Assembly (NCBI GenBank): GCA_013204645.1
Contig: JABMSE010000136.1
Span: 1 to 40,212, forward strand
DNA: 40,212 nt
Direction of reading: 5' to 3'
Origin: Candidatus Saganbacteria bacterium
Lineage (GTDB): Bacteria > Margulisbacteria > WOR-1 > O2-12-FULL-45-9
The notes under the pieces are model-generated. The model worked only from the letters and a program-made list of their open reading frames with translations, did no database searches and was not told where the DNA came from. This document shows, one piece after another, positions 24,454-32,669 of this stretch (the stretch's first letter is position 1; each line of letters opens with the position of its first letter). The position numbers were made by a program, and so were the translations under genes.

Positions 24454-25837
24454 TGACGATCTTTTCCTTGGGAAACAAATTCTCTTCCCCGCGGCTGCTG
24501 ATCAGCTTTTCCGCAAAATGTAGTCCGATCTCATCCCTTACTTCCACAGAGCTGTAAACGTCTTTGATCTTCATGATCCCGATCTTTTCACCCAAAATAT
24601 GCCCCTGGCGCAGAAAAACTGGATGAGTGGCACACCCCAATCCTTTGATTCCAATGTAGAGGGGCTGCTTGATTTTTCTGGGAATAAATCCCGGGTCAAT
24701 GCGTTTGAGATTGCCTTTTTCTGTGACCCAACCTGCCCCAAATTCCGGCCGCGCAGCAATAACACTGTCAAGCCCCTCTTTGACCATGCGCAGGATCAAT
24801 TGATCAATAAATCCTTTTGGACGAAAGGGAAAAGTTATTTCCAGGGTTACAACAATATCAGCGATAATCCCCTGTTTTTCCATCTCATTGATCGAATATT
24901 GATAGACTTGCTCAAGATCTACCCCCTCATTAGAAAGAGTGGTCGCTCTCATAAAAGGGACTTTTGCTCCACACTCCCGCGCCATCTCTGCATGCTCTTC
25001 TTTATCGGTTGAAACTATAACTTGCTTAACAAATTTAGACGCTTTAGCAGAAGCGATGGTGTATTCCAAAAGAGGCCGGCCATTTAAAAACAATACTTCT
25101 CCCCTTACCGGGATAAGAGCGACTATATTAAGATGCGACAGATCAAGGTGGCGGAATTCATAACCATCTTCCTTTCCAAGATTTTCCAAAATCCTCACAA
25201 CGTTTGTGCAACGCTCTGCATTCTGGTTCTGATGAATTCCGTGATAATGATAGACACTGGCATCCGGCTCATAAATAATCTTAAAACCAACTTTTAGCAC
25301 TTCCTTTGCCCAAAGGCGGTCTTCAATATTGGTTGTTTCGCAATCAAAGGGCAACTTCTCCCAGACATCCCTGCGGATCATGCTGTTAGCATTATGAAAA
25401 AAACTATCCTTGGTTTGCACTTTCTTATCAAGCCCAAAGACCGTAAGCAGGTCTCTTTTATCGGTATCTGAAGTAAAAGACATTGGTTCCTGCCTTCCAT
25501 ATACACCAGCCACTTTATCATCATCAAAATTCTTGATAAGATTAGAAAGCCACTTAGCATTTACAGGGATACAATGTGCTGACAAACACACAATGAAATC
25601 TCCTTTTGCTGCGCGAATACCCAGATTGATAGATTTGCCAGGAAGAAAATCATCAATGCTAATTATTTTAACCGGATGTTTTTCAGCTTTTTTTACGGTC
25701 TGATCTGTACTCTTATTGTCAACTAAAATAACTTCAAAATCTTTATATTCCTGCCCAAAGACTGCTTTTAAGCAAGCCCCGATCCACTTTTCTTCGTTAT
25801 GGGAACGGATTATTATTGAAATCCTAGGTTTTTTCAC
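24446..25837 (-). CDS. Bifunctional-looking fusion: GT2 glycosyltransferase + degenerate CMP-sugar cytidylyltransferase domain
   Basis: 463 residues. Residues 4-225 are a GT-A family 2 transferase: ISIIIRSHNEE, LVDNKSTDQT, GKSINLGIRAAKGD, SAHCIP, VYGRQ, NIEDRLWAKE. Residues about 238-455 follow the acylneuraminate cytidylyltransferase pattern: NIVALIPVRG, LNGRPLLEYTIASAKAS, VIVSTDKEEHAEMARECGAKVPFMR, VVTLEITFPFRPKGFID. The CTP-binding loop (normally RGGSKxxxxKNI) is cut to RGEVLF, a loss of about ten residues, so catalysis by this domain is doubtful. The head is closely related to the GT2 at the left edge. It might transfer a sugar while its second domain binds or senses a CMP-sugar; this is inference. 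Confidence 0.85.
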   Translation of the reverse strand: MKKPRISIIIRSHNEEKWIGACLKAVFGQEYKDFEVILVDNKSTDQTVKKAEKHPVKIISIDDFLPGKSINLGIRAAKGDFIVCLSAHCIPVNAKWLSNLIKNFDDDKVAGVYGRQEPMSFTSDTDKRDLLTVFGLDKKVQTKDSFFHNANSMIRRDVWEKLPFDCETTNIEDRLWAKEVLKVGFKIIYEPDASVYHYHGIHQNQNAERCTNVVRILENLGKEDGYEFRHLDLSHLNIVALIPVRGEVLFLNGRPLLEYTIASAKASKFVKQVIVSTDKEEHAEMARECGAKVPFMRATTLSNEGVDLEQVYQYSINEMEKQGIIADIVVTLEITFPFRPKGFIDQLILRMVKEGLDSVIAARPEFGAGWVTEKGNLKRIDPGFIPRKIKQPLYIGIKGLGCATHPVFLRQGHILGEKIGIMKIKDVYSSVEVRDEIGLHFAEKLISSRGEENLFPKEKIVNE

Positions 25838-26373
25838 TGTTTTACTCCCCTTTCACCAGGTCTAAAACACAAAATCTGAGCTGGGACGCCGCCGACAATG
25901 CTATAGGGGCCAACATCCCCTGTTACAACTGATCCAGCACTGATAATTGCTCCTCTACCAATTTCCACATCACCTAAAATAGTAACTTTTGACCCAATCC
26001 AGACATCATCGCCAATTACAACTTTCTGTTCGCTATAGCCCTGTTCTTTCATAAAAACATCTCGGCGGGAAAAATTATGGCTACTTGGCACAATCGTACA
26101 ATTATTCGCCATGGCCACATAATTTCCAATAATAATATCTCCCCCACCTTCTAAATAAGAATATTCATGAATAGACACCCTGTCTCCAATAGATACTCTT
26201 TCTGGAGACTTAATGGTTACCCCATCCGCAATATTAAAGCCTTTTCCTGCTTGTTTTAAGAGAATCCGATAACATTTATTCCTTATATTCAAAGCAAAAA
26301 GAGAAGGGTTATATTTTACAGCCCCTGCTATTGATCTGGCGATTTTTCTTTTTACCTTTTGGCCAAGTCCCAT
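25834..26373 (-). CDS. Hexapeptide (left-handed beta-helix) O/N-acetyltransferase, WcaF-like
   Basis: 179 residues. Hexapeptide repeats begin near residue 45 (FNIADGVTIKSPERVSIGDRV) and include YVAMANNCTIVPSSHNF with the usual catalytic histidine, VVIGDDVWIGSKVTILGDVEIG and SIVGGVPAQIL. This is the maltose acetyltransferase/WcaF type. It lies between a cytidylyltransferase and the GT2 fusion, so O-acetylation of a sugar residue in this block is likely. The acceptor is unknown. Confidence 0.87.
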   Translation of the reverse strand: MGLGQKVKRKIARSIAGAVKYNPSLFALNIRNKCYRILLKQAGKGFNIADGVTIKSPERVSIGDRVSIHEYSYLEGGGDIIIGNYVAMANNCTIVPSSHNFSRRDVFMKEQGYSEQKVVIGDDVWIGSKVTILGDVEIGRGAIISAGSVVTGDVGPYSIVGGVPAQILCFRPGERGVKQ

Positions 26374-26376
26374 ACT

Positions 26377-27093
26377 TTAAGCTGCCTCATCGTATTCAAG
26401 ACGACACCTTTTGTTTTTCTTTCGCCCAGACATAATATGCTGGATCAAACACAAATCTTCTTCGGTTTTAACTATCAAGGAAGATGGTTTGCTCACCGGG
26501 TAATAGCCAACTTTACCACAAAGCATTGAATGCCCCCTCTTTGCATAGGTTTCTTGAAACACTTTATTCCTCCACATCATTATGGAATAAACAAAACGCT
26601 CTACAGGAACAAGGTCCTGGGTCTTAGCAAACATTTCTTCAAGATCAAAATTAAGCGGGATCCCGTTATACAAACAGTGCACTTGTTCTTCTCTTACCGT
26701 TATTAAGCTGTCCAATTTCTCCTGGCAAAAATATTCAATCACTTCTCTTACTTCCTGGCCAGTTTGCAAGGGTGACGTTGGATTAACCCAGGCAGTTATA
26801 TCTCCTCTATTCTTTTGCATAAAATCATAAACCACCGCATCCGACTTCGTAGAAGAACTTCCCAGATCTTTGGGGCGATGATAAAAGCCTACCCCATATC
26901 TTTGCGCAATTTTGGAAAACACAGCATCTTCAGAATTAATTATAATCTCAGCGAAAACCCCAGACTCTTTAGCCGCCTGGATCGCATAATAGATCAGGGG
27001 CTTTCCATCAAGCAACGCTAGATTCTTTTTAGCTAGCCGTGTGCTACCAATTCTTGCCGGAATCATTGCAATTATTTTTTGCTTATCAGCCAT
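26377..27093 (-). CDS. Acylneuraminate cytidylyltransferase family protein
   Basis: 238 residues. CTP loop IPARIGSTRLAKKNLALLDGKPL, IIINSEDAVFSKIAQRYG, VNPTSPLQTG and VYSIMMWR fit the NeuA/SpsF superfamily, with a loop (ARIGSTR) closer to KdsB/SpsF than to NeuA. The first ATG overlaps the end of the Gfo/Idh gene by 8 bases. The product is probably a CMP-activated acidic sugar different from those of the PseF-like and NeuA-like proteins. Assignment to a particular sugar is not possible here. Confidence 0.8.
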   Translation of the reverse strand: MADKQKIIAMIPARIGSTRLAKKNLALLDGKPLIYYAIQAAKESGVFAEIIINSEDAVFSKIAQRYGVGFYHRPKDLGSSSTKSDAVVYDFMQKNRGDITAWVNPTSPLQTGQEVREVIEYFCQEKLDSLITVREEQVHCLYNGIPLNFDLEEMFAKTQDLVPVERFVYSIMMWRNKVFQETYAKRGHSMLCGKVGYYPVSKPSSLIVKTEEDLCLIQHIMSGRKKNKRCRLEYDEAA

Positions 27094-28321
27094 TGCTTTT
27101 TTCCCATATTTTAGGATTTATCTTTATCCAAGCTCCGTTTTGTTCAAGGCTTTGATTTGCTGCCTCAAGCACAGCAGTGGGAACCAGCGCTTCTTTAAAA
27201 GTCGGACGCCTGCCTTCCAAATCAGCTGGTTTTTGTTTTCCCATCTTGATGGATCGGACATCTTTTAGAAATTGCAAAATACTTTCTACTCCATAGCCCG
27301 CAAAAGAAAGATCTTCTTTGCCAGCAGAACCATAGAAACCACAGAAATCAGGGTTTGGTTCTTCAATACCCTGCTCGTCAGTTATAATAGATATACCTCT
27401 TTTTTTCTGGTCTGCCTCATATCTACCTTTAGTCCCGATGACTTTTATCTTCTGATCAGACATGGCTGAACTTTTCTCGGAATCGATCCAGTTAGTAAGG
27501 AAAGAACTTGTAAACTTTGAACCATTTTTACTTTTCCATTCAACTACACATTGAATAGAATCATAATTATCAATTCCCCGGGAAGCCAGATAGCTCTTTT
27601 GCCCAAGAGCCATAACCCTCAACGGTACCGCGCGGGTTGCAAAGTAGATAATATCTACATAATGTATGCCAAGATACTGAAAAATATTAGTGTGATCAAC
27701 CCATTGTGCAAACTTCTTTGTGGGAACACTTTTTCTCTGGCTGTATTCAACCAAAAAGTAGAGGGGGTCGCCAATGCTGCCCTGGGTTAAAACATCTTTA
27801 AGTTTAAGATTTGACCGGTCGAATCGCTTATGAAATTCCACAGCCCCATAAACATTATTTTTCTGCTGCAGTTTAATAAGTTCTTTTACTTCTTTTAGCG
27901 TTGGGGCAAGCGGCTTGACCACAAGACAAGGGATATTTCTTTTGAGCAGATAAGACACGATCTTAAAGTGGAAATGATCAGGTACAGAAACAATGGCGCA
28001 ATCCGGCCTAAAACCACTTTCAATGATCTTCTTATAAGCCTGTTGGTCTTTTTTCCCGTTCTTTGGAAAGCTTTCTATGTCCAGGGCAAAAGAAAAGATC
28101 TTATTCAAATCAGCTATCTTTTTGCGCAGGATCTTTACACTTGACGAAGAAGTTGCCGCTATCTTTATCCCTCCTATTATCCCCTCTTTTTGTGCTTGAA
28201 ACAAAGCAGGTAGGATGGTGCCGTACCCTTCTGTTCCTTTTCCGCACACATACACACCCGCCCCCACAACCATAACATTCAAGGGCTTATCCGCATATCT
28301 CTCCAGGACGCGCCTAATCAT
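27086..28321 (-). CDS. Gfo/Idh/MocA family oxidoreductase
   Basis: 411 residues. N-terminal Rossmann domain with VMVVGAGVYVCGKG, the FRPDCAIVSVPDHFH strand and the catalytic-lysine block LVVKPLAPT (usually EKPLA), then HYVDIIYFATRAVP in the C-terminal domain. Members oxidise or reduce a sugar hydroxyl or ketone with NAD(P). Its ATGA overlap with the SIS gene and 8-base overlap with a cytidylyltransferase put it in a sugar-acid assembly block. The GxGxxG loop carries an unusual YVCGKGTEGYG stretch. Confidence 0.85.
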   Translation of the reverse strand: MIRRVLERYADKPLNVMVVGAGVYVCGKGTEGYGTILPALFQAQKEGIIGGIKIAATSSSSVKILRKKIADLNKIFSFALDIESFPKNGKKDQQAYKKIIESGFRPDCAIVSVPDHFHFKIVSYLLKRNIPCLVVKPLAPTLKEVKELIKLQQKNNVYGAVEFHKRFDRSNLKLKDVLTQGSIGDPLYFLVEYSQRKSVPTKKFAQWVDHTNIFQYLGIHYVDIIYFATRAVPLRVMALGQKSYLASRGIDNYDSIQCVVEWKSKNGSKFTSSFLTNWIDSEKSSAMSDQKIKVIGTKGRYEADQKKRGISIITDEQGIEEPNPDFCGFYGSAGKEDLSFAGYGVESILQFLKDVRSIKMGKQKPADLEGRRPTFKEALVPTAVLEAANQSLEQNGAWIKINPKIWEKSNG

Positions 28322-28899
28322 ATTTTACCCTCCGCTCGTTTTTCAATAATTGCCTCGAGGATATAATGACAAATTGTTTCATGAATAATTTCAATGTGAC
28401 TATAGGCATTGCAAGGCAGATAGAAGTTTAGCTTGCCCATCTTCCGAAGAGGGTTATCCGGAGAGAATCCAGATAAAGTAATAACCTGGGCAGTCTTTTG
28501 CAGCGCCGCTTTGACCCCATTTATAATATTTTCCGATCGTCCCGAACTGCTAATTGCGATTAAGACATCTCTTGGATCCGCAAACATCTCAATTGGTTTT
28601 CCAAAAACATGTTTATAACCGAAATCATTGCTGATGCAAGTCAAAAGCGATCCTTCATTAAATGCGGTGGCTTTGATTTTACCATTCCTCCAATAGTCAA
28701 TTGCCATATGACTGGCAATCGCAGCACTTCCACCATTGCCAATAAAAATAAGCTTGCCCCCTTGCGAGTTCTGTCTAAGGATTAGTGCGATTGCTTCCTC
28801 AGCTGCAATGGAAAAATTAAGCTTTTCCTCATTTATTCCATTTGCCTCTATTAGTTTTATGAATTTACTCAGATCCTTATAATATTTTGCAAGTGGCAT
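28318..28899 (-). CDS. SIS-domain sugar-phosphate isomerase (GmhA-like)
   Basis: 193 residues from the ATG at 28899 (MPLAKYYKDL). AAAGGAG lies 6 bases upstream, so the track's start at 28926 is not used. The phosphosugar-binding GNGGSAAIASHMAIDYW, SNDFGYKHVF, AISSSGRSENI and the C-terminal SHIEIIHETICHYI match sedoheptulose-7-phosphate isomerase. GmhA makes D-glycero-manno-heptose-7-phosphate. No other heptose gene is in the window, so it may act on another ketose phosphate. The start overlaps the end of the upstream transferase gene by 23 bases. Confidence 0.85.
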   Translation of the reverse strand: MPLAKYYKDLSKFIKLIEANGINEEKLNFSIAAEEAIALILRQNSQGGKLIFIGNGGSAAIASHMAIDYWRNGKIKATAFNEGSLLTCISNDFGYKHVFGKPIEMFADPRDVLIAISSSGRSENIINGVKAALQKTAQVITLSGFSPDNPLRKMGKLNFYLPCNAYSHIEIIHETICHYILEAIIEKRAEGKI

Positions 28900-30952
28900 C
28901 TTCAGCTCCTTTGTTTTTTTTGTCATTTTGCATCACCTTATATTTTACCTCTCTAATTTCCCAATCATCTTCGCTATCAATATCTTGTGGATTGTCTGCG
29001 ACCCGCAAAAACCAGTCGCAAAAGTTTTCCGCTTCATTATCTCCAAAACGGTGCTTGGCAAATTCCTGATCAGGAACTTTAAAAGCACTTGCTTGCCGGC
29101 TCAACAAGACAAAATATTTCATTAAATCATCCTTATTTCTTATAAAGGTAACCGCCTTATTTAGGCCATTATTAGCATTCGAAAAGGGGTCACAAGGTAT
29201 ATGAGAATACCTTCCCTGGCCACCATAGAGCAGGACCGGGACTTTGTTGCTTAAGGATTCTTCAATTGTTGTAGAAGAAAAACTAACTAGCAAATCCGCT
29301 TCCTTTAAAACATCCAAAAATGGTCGCTTATTTTCAATAACAATATCATTGGAAATCGGCAATAATTCTTCTAGCGTGTCACAGGAAAGCTCAAAATTGT
29401 TCCTGTATTTAATGATCAATTTAAAATCCGGCAAATCTTTAATAACTTCGCACAGATCTTTCAGGCTCTGAATAAACTCATCTGATGTTTCATAAATATA
29501 TCTTCTGTCATGCCGCAGCTTAAAAGTTGCTGCATAGACAACGGTAAATTGATTTGACCTCAGCCGAGAAGAACGATCAATGCTGCGGCCCCACAAAGTA
29601 GGTTTAATACAAATTATTTCATGGTAGCCATTGCTCATTTGTGCTGCCAGCTCCCTGGCATGCGGAGACTGAACCGCCAAATATTTATAATCCCCTACTA
29701 ATATAACCTTGGCCAGCATTTCGTGTTCTCTAGCAGCATATTTATCATAATCTTTATGGGCAATGTGCGACCCGTGACTTATTAATACTGAAGGAATATT
29801 TGCTTTCTTTGCAAAAAGGCCGAGTGCTCCATACAATCCTGCATTCATTTGAGAAAATACATAGTTGGGCTTAATAATTTCCAGTGCTTTTTTCAATCCA
29901 AATGCCTTAAAATGGAGCCTTAACATAAAAGGGATCAGGCCGTCGCTCAGCTTTTGCCGTAATAATTCACAATAGTTAATCCCTCCAAAGACCACCCCGT
30001 CCCCTTTTACCTGCTCAAGCGCTCCCAATATTTTATTTAAATATATTTCGGGCACAGCATTTTTGTATTCTCCTGCATAATGGCGGGCAAAAGGCATTAC
30101 TGAAAAAATAAAGTCAACTGGATAGGCAAGTAACTTGTTTTTGATCTTTCTTGAGAATAGTACGCAAAACATAATAGCCATTGACCGCAATATTTCAACA
30201 ATTCCTTCTTTGCCTACATAAAACTGACATACTTCTAAGTTTTTCTTTTTGGCAACTAATTCTTCGCAAACCAGGTTCAGATTATATCCGGGGGAAGAGA
30301 TTAAAAGCGATTTTTTCTTAGAGAACAGAATCGCAGCAAGCCTGATAAACATAAAACCAATCCTGCTGCACAGCCCAACAAACAGACCAGGCTTTAAACT
30401 AATTCTTGCTATTCCTTTGCTTTTAATTCCCGTCGGAAAGGCCAAAGCAGTAAATTCTAATTCATTTTTTTGACATATTTTTTCAGCTATATCACCCATA
30501 TAAAGCTGCTGTTCATTAATTGCTATCACTTGCGCCCCAAGAGATTTTCTTTTATGCTTAAAAGCGATAATTTTCCCATATTTTTTGCGCATAAGGCATT
30601 TGTTCAAGAGTTCGATATCCCACATAAAATGCCGCCAGATAAGCCTTAAATAAAAGAAAAATGTATTTACAAAATAATCCTCAGGAACCTCAATATTATT
30701 TTTTCTAATATACCCTTTTACGTGAGTCTCCAGCTCCTCACATTTATCCATTATTGCCTGATACGATTGAAAACCAGCTATTTCAGCGCTGCTTAAACTA
30801 TTAATGCCGTTTTTATCCAAATAGGCCCGGATATCAGGAGACAAGGACAAGATGTCACTCTTTTTGTATTCCTGATCATTTGAGCAAACAAAATCCACAA
30901 AATACTTAGCCTCTTCTATTGATTCTAAAATAACAAGGCGGGTTTTATTCAT
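28877..30952 (-). CDS. Very large surface-carbohydrate transferase with a PseF-like C-terminal tail
   Basis: 691 residues, not confidently assigned to a named family. The second half reads like a GT-B/capsule transferase: SVLISHGSHIAHKDYDKY, LVGDYKYLAVQSPHA, TVVYAATFKLRH, FKLIIKYRNN, then EADLLVSFSSTTIEESLSNKVPVLLYGG. A short hydrophobic segment near residue 200 may touch the membrane. Its end is odd: QDIDSEDDWEIREVKYKVM matches the tail of the PseF-like enzyme encoded at 32669-33376, at both protein and DNA level. It overlaps the upstream gene by 8 bases. A nonulosonic acid transferase role is inferred from its position downstream of the pseF-like gene. Confidence 0.75.
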   Translation of the reverse strand: MNKTRLVILESIEEAKYFVDFVCSNDQEYKKSDILSLSPDIRAYLDKNGINSLSSAEIAGFQSYQAIMDKCEELETHVKGYIRKNNIEVPEDYFVNTFFFYLRLIWRHFMWDIELLNKCLMRKKYGKIIAFKHKRKSLGAQVIAINEQQLYMGDIAEKICQKNELEFTALAFPTGIKSKGIARISLKPGLFVGLCSRIGFMFIRLAAILFSKKKSLLISSPGYNLNLVCEELVAKKKNLEVCQFYVGKEGIVEILRSMAIMFCVLFSRKIKNKLLAYPVDFIFSVMPFARHYAGEYKNAVPEIYLNKILGALEQVKGDGVVFGGINYCELLRQKLSDGLIPFMLRLHFKAFGLKKALEIIKPNYVFSQMNAGLYGALGLFAKKANIPSVLISHGSHIAHKDYDKYAAREHEMLAKVILVGDYKYLAVQSPHARELAAQMSNGYHEIICIKPTLWGRSIDRSSRLRSNQFTVVYAATFKLRHDRRYIYETSDEFIQSLKDLCEVIKDLPDFKLIIKYRNNFELSCDTLEELLPISNDIVIENKRPFLDVLKEADLLVSFSSTTIEESLSNKVPVLLYGGQGRYSHIPCDPFSNANNGLNKAVTFIRNKDDLMKYFVLLSRQASAFKVPDQEFAKHRFGDNEAENFCDWFLRVADNPQDIDSEDDWEIREVKYKVMQNDKKNKGAEDATCKIL
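28906..28912 (-). promoter_or_regulatory. Ribosome binding site deciding the SIS isomerase start
   Basis: AAAGGAG, 6 bases upstream of the ATG at 28899, sits inside the end of the upstream transferase gene. It favours the 193-residue form over the longer ORF. Confidence 0.65.
28929..28987 (-). repeat. Copy A of a 59-base repeat shared with the pseF-like 3' end
   Basis: Aligned without gaps to 32694-32752, I count 50 identical bases of 59. Both copies are in the same reading frame of their genes and encode the QDID(N/S)EDDW(K/E)I tail. Here it forms part of the end of the 691-residue transferase gene. Confidence 0.85.
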
Positions 30953-32669
30953 ATTTATTCTTCTTTCTTTCTAAAATCGCCACTTCCATGTTCTTTACCA
31001 ATTCTTCTCTAGTTACTGGATATGCCCTAGCTTCCTGGAACTTCCTGATCGGAGCTTTTCTGGCTTTAATAAACCCAGGCATATCATTTATAACCTTATT
31101 AAAGGATCTTAGCCCTGACTCAACATCATAAAAAATAACCCCACTCTCCCTTAATTCCTGATAGATTTCTTTCCCCAAAGGAATAACACAATCAAATTCA
31201 GCTTGTGGATGAAAAACAAGAGTGGGCACTTCTGATTGGACCGATTCGGCAAAGCCGGTACTAATAGCATCCCATAAAACAATATCTACTTTATCAAAAA
31301 GAGTGCTTGGTGCTTTATCGGTTAGCGCAACTGTTCCATTTTCTAATTCTTGAGCAAAATATTTCTTTATGGGATCATTAACGTAGGTCCATAAATACTT
31401 ATAAATGATTTTTGTGTTGGGATAAGTTCGCCTAATCTCTTTGAGCAATTTAAGCACATTTACTCTGTGCTGATATTTCTTCTCCTTACTTCTTTCATCA
31501 AGATCAGGAACAAAATCCCAAAGTGGACTCGATGGATATAGAATTGTCATTTTTTTGGGGTCGACAGGCCTTAAAGCAACTTTCTTTATAGAGGACAAAT
31601 ACGTACTTCCCAAACTAAGAATCTTAAGATCATCAAGCTTTCTGCGGTAAATCGCATCTTCACCCTTTATCCAATCAGAATTTATCTTGGCCCACGTCAA
31701 ATAGTAATCCAAGAATTGCAATTCATTATGCATTAATCTTGATTGTGTGCAGATCTCCCCCCCACCATGCATATGACAGATCAAAAGGGCTCCTTTACGT
31801 TTTGCCAAAAGCGCAAATATCCTAAAGTTTTCATTCCAAGAATAACCAGTAAAGGAATGCACCTCTTCTATCTTCCAATTATTAATCTGCGACTCATAAA
31901 AATCATATCTTGCCTTAAACCCTTCAATAATCGAGATTGGCAAAACATGATCAATTAGATTGGCAAATATTTTAGACAACTCCCGTTCTTTTTCTTGCGT
32001 CAAACCGCCCAAAAATGTTTTATCCCAACTTAAAAATACTCTTTCGCAACATTCCCTTATCTGCTGCCTGATAATATGATTGATTTCATCTTGATTCCCT
32101 TGAAAATTAAAACGCAGTATCCTGCTAAAAGGAAAAATCTGCTTCATCCAACCAGAATACTCCCCTACTATTTTTGGTTTTGTCATACAAACATAAACAT
32201 TATTAAAATAAGCTATCATTTTTCTCGCAAACGTTTTAAGAGTAAAAGATTTTTTTGGCAACAGCCTATCTAGCGGCCTGGGAAATTCGATTTCCCTCAA
32301 CTCAAAAGGGATGTGAGAATCATTAAGTATTGCCCTAATATCATTCATGATACTATAATTAATAAAGTAATCGTGATAATAGTTTAAAATTGCTTTAGAT
32401 GTATTTTCAAAATATTGCCATTTACCCGCAGCTTTAGGGTAATTTGCGTCTGTTTTTGCTTTTATTCGGCATGAGATTCTTAACAACCTTTCGATAAAAA
32501 TATTCACTGCCGTAAAAATTGGGGCACGCAATAAAAATGCGAGCTCATTGAGATCATAATTTTTATATATCGGCAATCCCTTTTTGAATATTTCCAGAAT
32601 AACGCGATCAATTAGCTCATTGGCATTTTTAATTGCTAATTCTCGGTTATAATAATCGGTCCAATCCAT
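30945..32669 (-). CDS. Large surface-carbohydrate transferase directly downstream of the pseF-like gene
   Basis: 574 residues; reminiscent of the large LIC12162-type putative transferases of Leptospira, by impression only. The N-terminal half is helical (MDWTDYYNRELAIKNANELID). The middle has LLICHMHGGGEICTQSRLM and YYLTWAKINSDW. The C-terminal lobe has MTILYPSSPLWDF, TKIIYKYLW and KVDIVLWDAISTGFAESVQSEVPTLVF, the donor-lobe pattern of GT-B-like transferases. Its ATG shares one base with the stop of the pseF-like gene, so the two are translationally coupled and a CMP-pseudaminate donor is a fair inference. Confidence 0.72.
   Translation of the reverse strand: MDWTDYYNRELAIKNANELIDRVILEIFKKGLPIYKNYDLNELAFLLRAPIFTAVNIFIERLLRISCRIKAKTDANYPKAAGKWQYFENTSKAILNYYHDYFINYSIMNDIRAILNDSHIPFELREIEFPRPLDRLLPKKSFTLKTFARKMIAYFNNVYVCMTKPKIVGEYSGWMKQIFPFSRILRFNFQGNQDEINHIIRQQIRECCERVFLSWDKTFLGGLTQEKERELSKIFANLIDHVLPISIIEGFKARYDFYESQINNWKIEEVHSFTGYSWNENFRIFALLAKRKGALLICHMHGGGEICTQSRLMHNELQFLDYYLTWAKINSDWIKGEDAIYRRKLDDLKILSLGSTYLSSIKKVALRPVDPKKMTILYPSSPLWDFVPDLDERSKEKKYQHRVNVLKLLKEIRRTYPNTKIIYKYLWTYVNDPIKKYFAQELENGTVALTDKAPSTLFDKVDIVLWDAISTGFAESVQSEVPTLVFHPQAEFDCVIPLGKEIYQELRESGVIFYDVESGLRSFNKVINDMPGFIKARKAPIRKFQEARAYPVTREELVKNMEVAILERKKNKYE

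Noticed and set aside
24599-25012. 137-residue plus-strand ORF
   Set aside because: Antisense to the GT2-cytidylyltransferase fusion gene; composition fits a reverse-strand shadow.
28318-28899. A heptose biosynthesis pathway based on the GmhA-like gene
   Set aside because: No HddA, GmhB, HldE or heptosyltransferase homologue is in the window, so a heptose pathway cannot be claimed.
28913-28921. A/T homopolymer of eight near the SIS gene start, and similar A8 or T8 runs elsewhere (for example near 8136)
   Set aside because: Such runs are frequent in this AT-leaning sequence and fall in ordinary lysine/phenylalanine codons, so they are weak evidence for frameshifting or phase variation.
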